Below the pieces are notes generated by a model. It saw only the letters and a program-made list of their open reading frames with translations, had not been told where the DNA came from and searched no databases. A stretch of DNA of 64,000 bases from Lyngbya sp. HA4199-MV5. Its GTDB lineage: Bacteria; Cyanobacteriota; Cyanobacteriia; Leptolyngbyales; Leptolyngbyaceae. The DNA is taken from the NCBI GenBank assembly GCA_019359375.1, contig JAHHHL010000011.1:62001-126000 (forward strand), read 5' to 3'. The position numbers and the translations under genes were made by a program. Positions within the stretch are counted from its first letter, which is position 1, and every line of letters starts with the position of its first letter. Below, piece after piece: positions 1 through 9,269 of this stretch.

Positions 1-2
1 CC

Positions 3-122
3 AATGCGTTGGTTGTAGCGGCGACAGACTGCTTTAACGCTGATTTTCAGGTGCAACCCTTATCCAATGAGGAGTGGGAGTCTGTTTTGGCGCATGGTGG
101 TGAATGGGACGTTGAAAGTTGA
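3..122 (+). CDS. 3' end of an unrecognised protein (partial)
   Basis: An open frame runs in from the window edge and stops at TGA 120-122, giving about 39 residues that end ...GGEWDVES. The composition (Trp, Glu and Gly near the end) looks like a real protein C-terminus, but I do not recognise the family. The frame contains no start codon that would make it a complete small gene. Confidence 0.45.
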   Translation, partial: NALVVAATDCFNADFQVQPLSNEEWESVLAHGGEWDVES

Positions 123-147
123 GAATCAGCAGTGGAGACGAACGCTA

Positions 148-272
148 GGGGCTGTCATCAATTAATACTGCATATTGCTTGCAGCAAGGGTGCCAGCCCC
201 TAGCCTGGTGTGTGGGGACGGGCGTGACACTGCTGATATTGCAAGGTTTCGGAGCTAATTGATGACACGCCC
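148..272 (-). repeat. 125-bp MITE-like element, copy 1
   Basis: This is a 125-bp element with imperfect terminal inverted repeats (GGGGCTGTCATCAATT at one end, AATTGATGACACGCCC at the other), flanked by TA at 146-147 and 273-274. Its reverse complement matches the copy at 54411-54535 over most of its length. It encodes nothing. A TA duplication is typical of IS630/Tc1-mariner-type transposition, so a non-autonomous element mobilised in trans is the likely explanation (inference). Confidence 0.8.
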
Positions 273-274
273 TA

Positions 275-555
275 AGACATGTCTGCTGTGAGTTACCCCT
301 GAGAGCGCGAAAACCATTCAGGTTTCGTCAGTTTGAATCTGCTCACCTTTAATGTGAGCCAGCTATGAGTTGAGAAATGTTACTGATTTTTAGAGCGGAT
401 GCTCACATGCTGGTTGAGCGCTGGCTCCTTTCATATCATTACGTCGATGCTCTCAAAGGTGCCTTATCCTCATGCTTTGTCAGCAATTGCCCGATCGCCC
501 TGGTGAGATTTCACCGTGACTGAGGGCGCGATCGAGAAATTATCGTAACGATCGC
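275..555. other. Intergenic region upstream of psbA, no gene seen
   Basis: About 280 bases between the MITE-like element and the psbA promoter. I see no convincing open frame or tRNA. Short self-complementary pieces occur around GTGAGC/GCTCAC (about 353-408), and a HIP1-like GCGCGATCG lies near 527-535. Light-responsive elements for psbA could lie here, but none is recognisable. Confidence 0.5.
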
Positions 556-584
556 TTTACAAACCTGCGACATTCCGTTATGTT
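556..584 (+). promoter_or_regulatory. Predicted psbA promoter
   Basis: TTTACA (556-561) and TATGTT (579-584) are separated by 17 bases, a good sigma-70-type match. They place the transcription start near 591 and give a leader of about 50 bases before the psbA ATG. Confidence 0.55.
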
Positions 585-590
585 ATGTGT

Positions 591-611
591 ACGAGTTCAT
601 TAAGCACTCGT
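591..611 (+). promoter_or_regulatory. 5' leader stem-loop of psbA
   Basis: ACGAGT (591-596) pairs with ACTCGT (606-611) around a 9-base loop at the predicted 5' end of the mRNA. Leader hairpins are known to affect psbA transcript stability in cyanobacteria; a role here is inference. Confidence 0.4.
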
Positions 612-640
612 TACATTATCCACAACGCACTTTTATTACC

Positions 641-1723
641 ATGACAACGACCTTACAGCGACGCGAGAGCGTCAACGTGTGGGAGCAGTTTTGCAACTGG
701 GTCACGAGCACCGACAACCGCCTGTATGTAGGCTGGTTTGGTGTCTTGATGGTTCCCACCCTACTGTCTGCCACCATCTGCTTCATCATCGCCTTCATCG
801 CCGCTCCCCCCGTGGACATCGACGGCATTCGCGAGCCAGTCGCTGGCTCCTTACTGTACGGCAACAACATCATCTCCGGTGCTGTAGTGCCCTCCAGCAA
901 CGCCATCGGCTTGCACTTCTACCCCATCTGGGAAGCCGCCTCCTTAGATGAGTGGCTGTACAACGGTGGTCCTTACCAACTGGTTGTCTTCCACTTCCTG
1001 ATTGGTGTCTTCGCCTACATGGGACGCGAGTGGGAACTGTCCTACCGCCTGGGGATGCGCCCCTGGATCTGCGTCGCTTACAGCGCACCCGTCGCCGCCG
1101 CCACCGCCGTCTTCTTGATCTACCCGATTGGGCAAGGCAGCTTCTCTGACGGTATGCCCCTGGGTATCTCCGGCACCTTCAACTTCATGTTCGTGTTTCA
1201 GGCAGAGCACAACATCCTGATGCACCCCTTCCACATGTTGGGTGTGGCAGGTGTCTTCGGCGGTAGCTTGTTCAGTGCGATGCACGGTTCGCTCGTCACC
1301 TCCTCGTTGGTACGTGAGACCAGCGAGAACGAGTCGGCGAACGCTGGGTACAAGTTTGGGCAAGAAGAAGAGACCTACAACATCGTGGCAGCGCATGGCT
1401 ACTTCGGTCGGTTGATCTTCCAATACGCCAGCTTCAACAACAGCCGCAGCTTGCACTTCTTCTTGGGTGCGTGGCCTGTGATCGGGATTTGGTTCACGGC
1501 GTTGGGCATCAGCACGATGGCATTCAACCTGAACGGGTTCAACTTCAACCAGAGCATCATCGACTCGCAGGGTCGAGTGGTGGGCACCTGGGCGGACATC
1601 TTGAACCGTGCGAACCTGGGGATGGAAGTGATGCACGAGCGGAATGCACACAACTTCCCCTTGGATTTGGCAGCCGGTGAAGCGGCTCCGGTCGCCCTCG
1701 CGGCTCCCAGCATCAACGGTTAG
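641..1723 (+). CDS. psbA: Photosystem II reaction-centre protein D1
   Basis: D1 is the photosystem II core subunit that carries TyrZ, most ligands of the Mn4CaO5 cluster, P680 and pheophytin ligands and the QB site in the thylakoid membrane. From the ATG at 641 the protein is 360 residues, the standard length. Key residues fall at canonical numbers: Y161 (TyrZ), D170, E189, H190, H198 and H215. The last 16 residues after A344 match the C-terminal extension removed by CtpA. Residue 130 is Glu, as in the high-light-type D1 forms rather than the Gln130 form. An in-frame upstream ATG at 587 would add 18 non-conserved residues and lies at or before the predicted transcription start, so it is rejected. 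A strong terminator follows, so the gene is probably monocistronic. Confidence 0.98.
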   Translation: MTTTLQRRESVNVWEQFCNWVTSTDNRLYVGWFGVLMVPTLLSATICFIIAFIAAPPVDIDGIREPVAGSLLYGNNIISGAVVPSSNAIGLHFYPIWEAASLDEWLYNGGPYQLVVFHFLIGVFAYMGREWELSYRLGMRPWICVAYSAPVAAATAVFLIYPIGQGSFSDGMPLGISGTFNFMFVFQAEHNILMHPFHMLGVAGVFGGSLFSAMHGSLVTSSLVRETSENESANAGYKFGQEEETYNIVAAHGYFGRLIFQYASFNNSRSLHFFLGAWPVIGIWFTALGISTMAFNLNGFNFNQSIIDSQGRVVGTWADILNRANLGMEVMHERNAHNFPLDLAAGEAAPVALAAPSING

Positions 1724-1755
1724 TTTTATCCTTTAGCTAGCTGAGTTGAGTTAAG

Positions 1756-1795
1756 CGCAAAAAGCGCCCCTCTATACGGAGGGGCGCTTTTTGCG
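1756..1795 (+). terminator. Rho-independent terminator of psbA
   Basis: Perfect 17-bp inverted repeat (1756-1772 and 1779-1795) with loop TATACG. It has a GC-rich core GCGCCCCTC/GAGGGGCGC flanked by A5 and T5 tracts, and starts 33 bases after the psbA stop. The A/T symmetry lets it work on either strand. Confidence 0.9.
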
Positions 1796-1919
1796 TTTAA
1801 CTTGAAGTTTTTTGATTAGAAGCAATCGTACCTATTGACAATTTGATCGTTATGTAGGTTGTTGTGCTATAGTGTCTTGTCCAACCAGCAACCGCTACAT
1901 ATAGCGAAGCCAGCGTCTA

Positions 1920-3002
1920 ATGTTCATCCCAAAAGATTCAGATGACCGATTTCAGGGTTTTAATGCTGCTCAATCAGCAAAACGGCCTTGGGCAAGTAAT
2001 TCTTCTTTCGGAAAAGCGGTTACTTCTTTGAAAAAGAAGCGCGTCGCTCTACCTATGACGCTTTATGGAGATGTTGGAGGCACTGAACCGTGTATTCAGC
2101 TTAAAACTGAAACAATCAGTGAAACTTTGAGGGAAGAACTTTTGGCAATCAAAGTTGAGGAAAAGGCGTGGTCAATTTTGTCTCAAAATATTTTGTATGT
2201 GAAGCAACATGCAGGGTATTTGCTGAAACATGACCAACGTCTTGAGGCTGTCACTAAACCCTTGACTGCATATGGGCAGATAATACTTTTTGAATCACTT
2301 GGAGAAGCTGGAATGGCTCCTAGTGATAGCTCAATAAGCCTTAATCTGAACGTTATTGCTAAGTTAGCTAAACATGCGTTAGTACAAAAAGAATTACAAC
2401 CTGATCAATGGTTAGGTTTAGCTTGTACTATTTTTCTTTTTCACGAAATTTCCCACTGTTCTCAACGTTTAATATGTCATGAAGACGTTCAAGCTATGAA
2501 ATCAGTGAATTTACCTTCGGGTAGGCTCATTATGGCTGAACTAGATTTGTTAAGCGATTATCTGGCTGCTCACGCCTTGAGCATAGTTTCAACGCTAAAA
2601 GCAAATGATGGTGTGTTCAACACAAAGATTTATTATGAGCACCTTTACATTATTTGGTGTCAAGTTTGCAAGGGAATGCTTGAGGTATTTTCTCTAAAAG
2701 GTGAACGCAAAAAGAATAAGTTCCGTCGTGCGTTTGGATACTTACTCATGTCAAATCTAATAAGTGATACTTATCTTAGAAGCTGTCCTTTAGGCCTTAG
2801 TGAAGAACTTTTTCCTGATTGGAACAAATCACTTGATAGGTTATCTATTCGGAGCGGTCGTCAGCCCTGGATAAACGGCGCATGCGTCAATCCTATTTTG
2901 ATGCGTCAAGCTTTAAACGCGCTATCAAGGGGAGATCTTGAGTCTGCATCTAGTGGCATTAGAAAGATTTGGCAAAGCTTACCTAATAACATCTCTTATT
3001 AA
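1920..3002 (+). CDS. Unrecognised protein with HExxH zinc-protease-like motif
   Basis: A 360-residue soluble protein without signal peptide or membrane segment. Residues 175-179 read HEISH inside a hydrophobic helix (IFLFHEISHCSQ). A second acidic helix, AELDLLSDYLAAH (206-218), follows 28 residues later. This HExxH plus downstream Glu/Asp helix is the arrangement of gluzincin/aspzincin metallopeptidases, where the two His and a later acidic residue bind zinc. The rest matches no family I know, so substrate and role are unknown. The gene is visibly AT-richer than psbA and its other neighbours and I see no GCGATCGC octamer in it, which suggests transfer. It stands alone between psbA and a small gene. 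The tract TATAGTGTCTTGT upstream (1868-1880) recurs before the gene at 19196 and may be part of a promoter. Confidence 0.7.
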   Translation: MFIPKDSDDRFQGFNAAQSAKRPWASNSSFGKAVTSLKKKRVALPMTLYGDVGGTEPCIQLKTETISETLREELLAIKVEEKAWSILSQNILYVKQHAGYLLKHDQRLEAVTKPLTAYGQIILFESLGEAGMAPSDSSISLNLNVIAKLAKHALVQKELQPDQWLGLACTIFLFHEISHCSQRLICHEDVQAMKSVNLPSGRLIMAELDLLSDYLAAHALSIVSTLKANDGVFNTKIYYEHLYIIWCQVCKGMLEVFSLKGERKKNKFRRAFGYLLMSNLISDTYLRSCPLGLSEELFPDWNKSLDRLSIRSGRQPWINGACVNPILMRQALNALSRGDLESASSGIRKIWQSLPNNISY

Positions 3003-3168
3003 AAGAGAAACGTGTTGATAGGCATTGCCGTTAGCCAAAACTACACTCTTATCGCGCTGTCTTGTTCTATATGAGCAACATTGAGTGAGCGCTTACTTGA
3101 AAATAGTCATTACTGCCACCAAGCAGACCGTCTACTTCCTTAAACAGCGCTTTAGGAGTCGCCTGCCA

Positions 3169-3402
3169 ATGGAAAACCGTCATGAGCCAGTGAGTGCGCC
3201 AGAAGATGCGAAACATTTAGAAAAGCTGAGGAGCGTGATTGAACGAGCGATCGCAGACGGTAAAGTGACGGCTCAAGAAATGCAAGCGATTAAAACGATC
3301 ATCTGGTCAAATGGCAAAGTTAGCCCAGAAGAACTGGATCTCGTTCGGGAACTGATTCACGAGAAAGTCGCCAGTGGGGAGCTTGTCTACGATTGGCTGT
3401 AG
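3169..3402 (+). CDS. Small TerB-like helical protein
   Basis: A 77-residue acidic protein whose central part, AIADGKVTAQEMQAIKTII followed by NGKVSPEELDLVRELI, contains two copies of a xDGKVTxEE-helix pattern. This pattern is typical of TerB-like and other small all-helical cyanobacterial proteins. The ATG at 3169 is chosen because a TAGGAG sequence lies just upstream. The longer reading from 3085 uses GTG and adds a basic, unlikely N-terminus. Function is unknown; no membrane segment or signal is seen. Confidence 0.6.
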   Translation: MENRHEPVSAPEDAKHLEKLRSVIERAIADGKVTAQEMQAIKTIIWSNGKVSPEELDLVRELIHEKVASGELVYDWL

Positions 3403-3578
3403 ACACAAAGCCATCACCCAAACGATCGACAATACGGGCAGAAATTGCTGTAGTGTGGCGGTAAGACTCTCAGTAAGCAAACAGGTATGGTCGATGTCAT
3501 CATGCCGTTGCTAACAACACTCAATCCGATTGTTGAACTGGTTCGATCGCTCGGTTCGATTGCTTAACCCACGAAACA

Positions 3579-4361
3579 ATGCCCATCAGAATTGCTGTTT
3601 TATCGCTTCTATTGGTCGCCGTCACAAGCTGTAACCGATCGTCTACCTTGCCGTCTGCAACGAACTCAGCCACGAATGCAAAGCTGAATACGGCTCAAAA
3701 GACGACTGCGCCAACCGCAAGATCTCAGCGGTTAGAAGCTGGTGAAACAGCAAATTTGCGGGGTTACAGAGATGGCTATGGCGATGCGACCGTCGGCGAT
3801 CCACGCAATCCTGACCGATGGCTTCCGTCGTTGAACTTTACACCTGCTGATCAGCAACTCTACCGCGAAGGATACAATCGCGGCTACGATTCCGTGACCC
3901 CAGCACCAACACCGTCACCAACACCGACATTAACACCAACACCAATACCGACTGGATCGGTCACACTTGAGCGTCGCCGTGAGCTAGAGCAATACGCTTA
4001 TCGAGAAGGCTACAACGATGCTCAGACCAGTCAAGCGGCAAACCCTGATAGAGGCATTTTTATCTTAAATCTGACCAAGCCGGAGGAGATACAGATTTAT
4101 AAGGCTGCTTACAATAATGGTTTTTCGCAACGACCATCACCATCACCATTACCCAGTGTTTCGTTTGGACGACTCACCGAACTGACGCAGCAGGGTGACA
4201 CCGATGGTTATAACGACGCTCGTCTAAATCTTCCCCAGGATTCAGGTCGGGGGATTAGCCGTCTTGCTTTGGTCGATGCGGCTGAACAGCAGGCTTACAT
4301 CAGCGGCTATACTAACGGCTATCAGCGTTATTTTGATAGGGGTATTGTTGGCAACTGGTAG
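3579..4361 (+). CDS. Lipoprotein made of three GY-rich repeats
   Basis: The N-terminus is a lipoprotein signal: MPIRI, a hydrophobic stretch, then VTSC with Cys18 as the predicted lipid-modified residue. After a Thr/Ala/Ser-rich linker come three repeats of about 43 residues, each starting with GYxDGYxDA or GYNDA and ending with YxxGYxxGY or YxxAYxxGF. The repeats are separated by Pro-Thr and Pro-Ser linkers (TPAPTPSPTPTLTPTPIP and SPSPLP). The protein is therefore predicted to sit at the outer or plasma membrane facing the periplasm. I do not recognise the repeat as a named family. Function is unknown; Tyr-rich ladders of this kind could bind wall polymers or other proteins (inference). Confidence 0.75.
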   Translation: MPIRIAVLSLLLVAVTSCNRSSTLPSATNSATNAKLNTAQKTTAPTARSQRLEAGETANLRGYRDGYGDATVGDPRNPDRWLPSLNFTPADQQLYREGYNRGYDSVTPAPTPSPTPTLTPTPIPTGSVTLERRRELEQYAYREGYNDAQTSQAANPDRGIFILNLTKPEEIQIYKAAYNNGFSQRPSPSPLPSVSFGRLTELTQQGDTDGYNDARLNLPQDSGRGISRLALVDAAEQQAYISGYTNGYQRYFDRGIVGNW

Positions 4362-4467
4362 CGATCGTGGCGGTAGAAACCGTGTTGATCTCCAGTGGTA
4401 CAACACGCGGCTGTGTGGCTGTGCACAAAGGTTTGCTCATAAATGACTGTTGTGGTGCGAAGTTCCT

Positions 4468-5259
4468 ATGAATGAAACGTTCTCGTCTCTGGATGCCTGG
4501 AATCAACGGTTAAAAGCGGCTGTGTTGCTGGGTGGGCGGGTAATCTACCACCTGCTGACGGGTAAGATCGATCGCCGCAATACGATCGAGCAAATGAAGA
4601 TCGTCGGACCGCAATCGCTGTCGATCGTGCTGATCACGGCGGCGTTCATTGGCATGGTGTTCACCATTCAAGTCTCACGAGAATTTTTGCGATTGGGTGC
4701 AGGATCGGCTGTTGGGGGTATTCTGGCGATCGCGCTCTCCCGCGAACTGTCGCCCATTCTCACCGCTGTAGTGGTAGCGGGACGGGTTGGTTCTGCCTTT
4801 GCCGCCGAGCTGGGCACTATGCGGGTGTCTGAGCAAATTGATGCACTCTACATGCTGAAAACTGATCCGGTCGATTATCTGGTTGTGCCCCGTGTGGTGG
4901 CGTGTGCTTTGATGCTGCCGGGTTTAGCCATTCTTTCGTTTTTCACGGGTATGGCTGGCGGGTTGCTTATTGCCACGCAAATGTATGACATGACCACCAG
5001 CGCGTTTCTCTCGTCTGCCCATGACCTCATGAGCGTTTGGGATATTTGCGCTGGTCCCATTAAAGGTGTCATTTTCGGTATGCTAATTGCTGTCATTGGC
5101 TGTAGCTGGGGCTTAACGACGAGCGGTGGCGCAAAGGGCGTTGGGCAATCCACCACCACGTCTGTCGTCACCAGCATTCTTGCCATTATTATTTCGGATT
5201 TCTTTCTCTCCTGGATTATGTTTACAGGCGTGAGTGATGCTGGGCTGCAAGGGTTTTAG
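4468..5259 (+). CDS. MlaE/TGD1-family lipid ABC transporter permease
   Basis: A 263-residue inner-membrane protein of the MlaE (YrbE) permease family, which includes chloroplast TGD1. These permeases work with an MlaF-type ATPase and an MCE-domain substrate-binding protein to move phospholipids between membranes. The sequence shows the typical core: an amphipathic start, AAFIGMVFTIQV, then ALSRELSPILTAVVVAGRVGS and ELGTMRVSEQIDAL, followed by several long hydrophobic helices. The ATG at 4468 is chosen over the TTG at 4450 because homologues begin close to this point. The ATPase and MCE partners are not adjacent, so they must be encoded elsewhere. The gene converges on aroE. Confidence 0.9.
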   Translation: MNETFSSLDAWNQRLKAAVLLGGRVIYHLLTGKIDRRNTIEQMKIVGPQSLSIVLITAAFIGMVFTIQVSREFLRLGAGSAVGGILAIALSRELSPILTAVVVAGRVGSAFAAELGTMRVSEQIDALYMLKTDPVDYLVVPRVVACALMLPGLAILSFFTGMAGGLLIATQMYDMTTSAFLSSAHDLMSVWDICAGPIKGVIFGMLIAVIGCSWGLTTSGGAKGVGQSTTTSVVTSILAIIISDFFLSWIMFTGVSDAGLQGF

Positions 5260-5344
5260 GCTTGTTTGAGTCAGCAGTCAGCGGTCAGCGGTCAGCTTTG
5301 TTTTGGTAGCTGTTCAATCAGCGTTAAAAACATGACGATCGCCG

Positions 5345-6205
5345 TTAAGCGATGCCTAATTGCTGTTGGAGCGATCGCCGCATCACATCTACCGGGGCTG
5401 GTTGCTGTAACCAGATTTCCAGGGCGGCGGCACCCTGGTGAAGGAGCATTTCTAAGCCGTCGATCGCGATCGCGCCTCGTGCCGTTGCTTGTTGCAAAAA
5501 CACCGTTGGGCTGGGGGTGTAGATTAAATCGTAGGCAACGACGTTGGGTGCAAGACAATCGGTTTCTTGAGGGCTGAGGGGCGATCGTGCCTCGTGAGAT
5601 GACATGCCGATCGGAGTTGTATTCACGAGTAAGCCTGCTTGAGGCAGCAGCGCTGGCAACTGTTGCCAGGTGTGAACATGCACCTTAGCAATCGGCAAGC
5701 CTACCCAACTCCGCGCAAACGCCTCTAGCTTCTGAGCATCGCGTCCAATTACATGAATCGCAGCACAGCCCAGTTGGACACAGCCCACAACCACGGCTCT
5801 TGCGGCACCGCCATTGCCCAGAAGCACAACGGTTGTTTGGCTCCAGTCACGTTTCAACGCCTTGAGTGGATGCAGAAAGCCTGCCACATCGGTATTGGTG
5901 CCATGCCAGCCCGTTTCGGTACGCCAGACGGTATTAACTGCACCGATTGTTTTCGCGATCGGGTCAATGCCTGCTAATAAGGGGATGATGGCTTGCTTGT
6001 GGGGAATGGTGATGCTGAACCCCTGTAGCCCGATCGCCGCAAACCCGTCGATCGCCTGCTTCAACGAGTCTGGTTGAACGAGGAATGGCAGGTATGCGTA
6101 ATCAACTCCCAGATGAGCGATCGCGGCGTTGTGCATCACGGGCGAGAGCGAGTGGGCGATCGGCGAACCGATGACACCGAGTAGTTTGGTTTTGCCAGTA
6201 ATCAA
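5345..6205 (-). CDS. aroE: Shikimate dehydrogenase
   Basis: Reduces 3-dehydroshikimate to shikimate with NADPH in the cytoplasmic chorismate pathway. The 286 residues have the normal length and order: substrate site SLSPVMHNAA (about 19-28), catalytic pair K70 (in SITIPHK) and D106 (in GTNTDVAGF), the NADP-binding loop GNGGAARA, and NTTPIGM. The C-terminal helix DGLEMLLHQGAAALEIW is also typical. The gene lies just downstream of minE on the same strand, separated by an STRR of about 40 bases, and could be the last gene of a minCDE-aroE run. Confidence 0.96.
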   Translation of the reverse strand: MITGKTKLLGVIGSPIAHSLSPVMHNAAIAHLGVDYAYLPFLVQPDSLKQAIDGFAAIGLQGFSITIPHKQAIIPLLAGIDPIAKTIGAVNTVWRTETGWHGTNTDVAGFLHPLKALKRDWSQTTVVLLGNGGAARAVVVGCVQLGCAAIHVIGRDAQKLEAFARSWVGLPIAKVHVHTWQQLPALLPQAGLLVNTTPIGMSSHEARSPLSPQETDCLAPNVVAYDLIYTPSPTVFLQQATARGAIAIDGLEMLLHQGAAALEIWLQQPAPVDVMRRSLQQQLGIA

Positions 6206-6246
6206 GGGGGAGGGGTTGGGGTGTGGGGTGTAGGGTGTGGGGTGTA
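6206..6246. repeat. Short tandem repeat (GTGTGGG type)
   Basis: Repeats of GGGGTGTGGGGTGTAGG occupy the short gap between aroE and minE. The same GGTGTGG unit recurs at 41686-41720 and 45290-45315 and inside the exoprotein gene near 48500-48555, so it is a dispersed STRR family. Confidence 0.75.
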
Positions 6247-6255
6247 AGTGCAGAT

Positions 6256-6600
6256 TTACTCTAGAACGATCGAGTCTGGGGTGGCTTCGGTGTTGGCGAT
6301 CGCAGGGTTTGCTGGCTCTGGGGATGGGCTATCAGCAGCGGGACGGACGCGGCGAATGGGCAGGTTGGCAATAAGCGCGGTGGTGCGATCGCTGTTTTCG
6401 AGGGCAAATTCCATGCCGTCGGTATCCAGCTCAACATAGCGAGAGACCACTTCCAGAATTTCCTGACGCATCGCTTCTAAAGCCTGAGGCGGAATATCGG
6501 TGCGATCGTGCGCCAGCACAAGCTTAAGCCGATTCTTCACTTGGCTGCGGCTGTTGTCACCGGGTCGAGCAAACAGGCGTTCGAGAAGTTCAATCAACAT
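6256..6600 (-). CDS. minE: Cell division topological specificity factor MinE
   Basis: MinE stimulates MinD ATPase and drives the Min oscillation that keeps FtsZ rings off the poles. The 114-residue protein has the N-terminal membrane-targeting and anti-MinCD part ([10 protein letters not shown]), the conserved core [16 protein letters not shown], and a dimerisation half with [14 protein letters not shown] Pro/Ala-rich tail of about 30 residues makes it somewhat longer than usual. It follows minD on the same strand. Confidence 0.95.
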   Translation of the reverse strand: MLIELLERLFARPGDNSRSQVKNRLKLVLAHDRTDIPPQALEAMRQEILEVVSRYVELDTDGMEFALENSDRTTALIANLPIRRVRPAADSPSPEPANPAIANTEATPDSIVLE

Positions 6601-6727
6601 GGAGCATGTAGAGGTGAAGGATGAGAGGGGGAGCGGGGGGAGCAGGGGAAGCTGAAGGGGTGGGGGATGAGGGATGAAGACGTTGATGGCAACTGACCAG
6701 TAACAACTGCCGTCTGCCGTCTGTCTC

Positions 6728-7534
6728 CTAAAAAATCTTCTTGTTCAAAACTTTACGAAGCTTGGTGAGAAAGCCATCATTGTTAACGCTTAAATCAAGA
6801 AACTCGACTTTTTCGCCTTCGAGACGGCGGGCGATGTTGTCGAAGGCAGATCCGGCAAGGGAGGGCGTTTCTGAGAGGACAAGGGGTTCGCCTTTGTTGG
6901 TGGAGACAATGACGCGCTCATCGTCAGGCACGACCCCGATCAGCGGAATGGCTAGAATTTCCTGCACATCTTCGACGGACATCATGTCGTTTGCCTGCAC
7001 CATTGCGGGGCGAATACGATTGACGACGAGTTGAATCTTCTTAATATTGTTGGCTTCGAGCAACCCAACGACGCGATCGGCATCACGGACGGCGGCAATT
7101 TCGGGGGTGGTGACGATGACGGCTTCTCTCGCGGCAGCGATCGCATTTTGAAAGCCCATTTCAATGCCAGCCGGACAATCCACAAACACGTACTCATAGG
7201 TTTGTGCTAGCGCCAGCACCAATTGCTTCATCCGGTCAGGGTTCACCGCATCTTTGGTGCGATTTTGCGCCGCTGGCAGCAGGACTAAATTGGGTTGACG
7301 CTTATCTTTCACCAGCGCTTGCTCTAGGCGACACTGCCCCGACAGCACATCCACAGCAGTATAGACGACGCGATTTTCTAACCCCAGCAGCAGATCTAGA
7401 TTGCGCAGACCAAAATCGGCATCCACGACGGCAACCTTACGACCTCGCCGTGCCAACGTCATGCTTAGATTGGCGGTAGTCGTGGTTTTGCCCACGCCCC
7501 CTTTGCCAGAGGTGACAACAATTATGCGACTCAT
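6728..7534 (-). CDS. minD: Septum-site determining ATPase MinD
   Basis: A membrane-associating ParA-type ATPase that recruits MinC and responds to MinE. The deviant Walker A motif GKGGVGKTT (K11 and K16) is at the N-terminus, and FVDCPAGIE is the switch II/Walker B region. The last residues ([14 protein letters not shown]) form the amphipathic membrane-targeting helix. At 268 residues the length is standard. It lies between minC and minE, the usual cyanobacterial order; the gap to minE (127 bases) contains purine-rich repeats. Confidence 0.97.
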   Translation of the reverse strand: MSRIIVVTSGKGGVGKTTTTANLSMTLARRGRKVAVVDADFGLRNLDLLLGLENRVVYTAVDVLSGQCRLEQALVKDKRQPNLVLLPAAQNRTKDAVNPDRMKQLVLALAQTYEYVFVDCPAGIEMGFQNAIAAAREAVIVTTPEIAAVRDADRVVGLLEANNIKKIQLVVNRIRPAMVQANDMMSVEDVQEILAIPLIGVVPDDERVIVSTNKGEPLVLSETPSLAGSAFDNIARRLEGEKVEFLDLSVNNDGFLTKLRKVLNKKIF

Positions 7535-7938
7535 GGACTAGGCAGTAAATAACGACAGGGACAAGGAGTGGAATGACAGGAAATCGGTAAGAAGACCGTG
7601 ACACATCTGCTTTTAAGCTCTAAATTATGCCCTAGATTGCTGACGCTAAACGAATTTGACGCTGACAAATTGCTTTGACCGTAATGTGAATTATTTACTG
7701 CCTAGCATCTGATACTCAAGCTGCTTGATTACAAGTGTTTTAACTATATCGAAGCTGACTCTTCTTATACTCTGTATGCGGCGATTCGATCGTGGTATCT
7801 AAAAAAGCAATCTTAGACGCAATCGGTAAACCCTTGGAGATGGGAGGAGTTGTTAGTTGTTAGTTGCTGGTTGTTAGTTGTTCAAAGAAAGCTGACCGCT
7901 CAATCAACTCATCCCTCGTCCTTCATCCCTCATCCCTC
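7535..7938. other. minC-minD intergenic region with short tandem repeats
   Basis: About 400 bases without a gene. Near the minC end lies an STRR built from GTTGTTAGTTGTTAGTTGC units (about 7850-7882), followed by CCTCATCCCTC repeats (about 7910-7938). The rest is AT-rich and could carry a minD promoter, but I see no clear -35/-10 pair. Confidence 0.55.
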
Positions 7939-8772
<834 letters not shown>

Positions 8773-8947
8773 TTAACGGCTTTAATAGTAAGCTGAAACG
8801 CCGCGATCGACACGTTGATTGGCTCATTTAGCAAAACGGCATCAGGAAAAGACGGCTGTTAAGCGATCGCAATCCTTCAGATGCGTTACATGGCTGGTTG
8901 ACTGACAAATCTTTTAGCGAGTACTTGAACCGCCCTGCACTGAAAGT

Positions 8948-8999
8948 GCGGGCTGATGGCTCGTAGTCCTCTGAAGAGGACTACGAGCCATCAGCCCGC
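8948..8999. repeat. Perfect 25-bp inverted repeat
   Basis: GCGGGCTGATGGCTCGTAG... (8948-8972) is followed after two bases by its exact reverse complement (8975-8999). It lies in the roughly 515-base divergent gap between minC and the kinase-like gene. Without a following T-run it does not look like a simple terminator; a palindromic repeat of the interspersed type is likely. The rest of the gap shows no gene. Confidence 0.8.
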
Positions 9000-9269
9000 T
9001 TTAACGGGTTTCGCACCCTTAGCCCGGATTTGAATCAGGGGCGAGTGAGCAACGAAGCGACCAGCCTTTCAAAACTTTTGTCAGTCAATCAGCGTTACGC
9101 GGCTTGATTTAGACACAAACGGGTTTAAAGCATCTCAAAATGATCCGGAGCAGTAGACCGAATGCCTGTATACGGAAATTTAAGCGTCTCGCTTTTCAGT
9201 GCTTTGCTTGTGCTCCTTAAGACAGTGGTGCTTTCTTCTCTTACTCACTGCTTCTTTACCTTATTCCCT

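Noticed and set aside
301-360. tRNA-like TTTGAATC segment
   Set aside because: No acceptor or anticodon stem can be folded around it.
587-640. Upstream in-frame ATG for psbA
   Set aside because: It would add 18 non-conserved residues before the invariant D1 start and lies at or before the predicted transcription start; the ATG at 641 gives the exact 360-residue protein.
5266-5577. Plus-strand frame opposite aroE
   Set aside because: It is the antisense shadow of a strongly conserved enzyme and begins in a short repeat (GTCAGCGGTCAGC).
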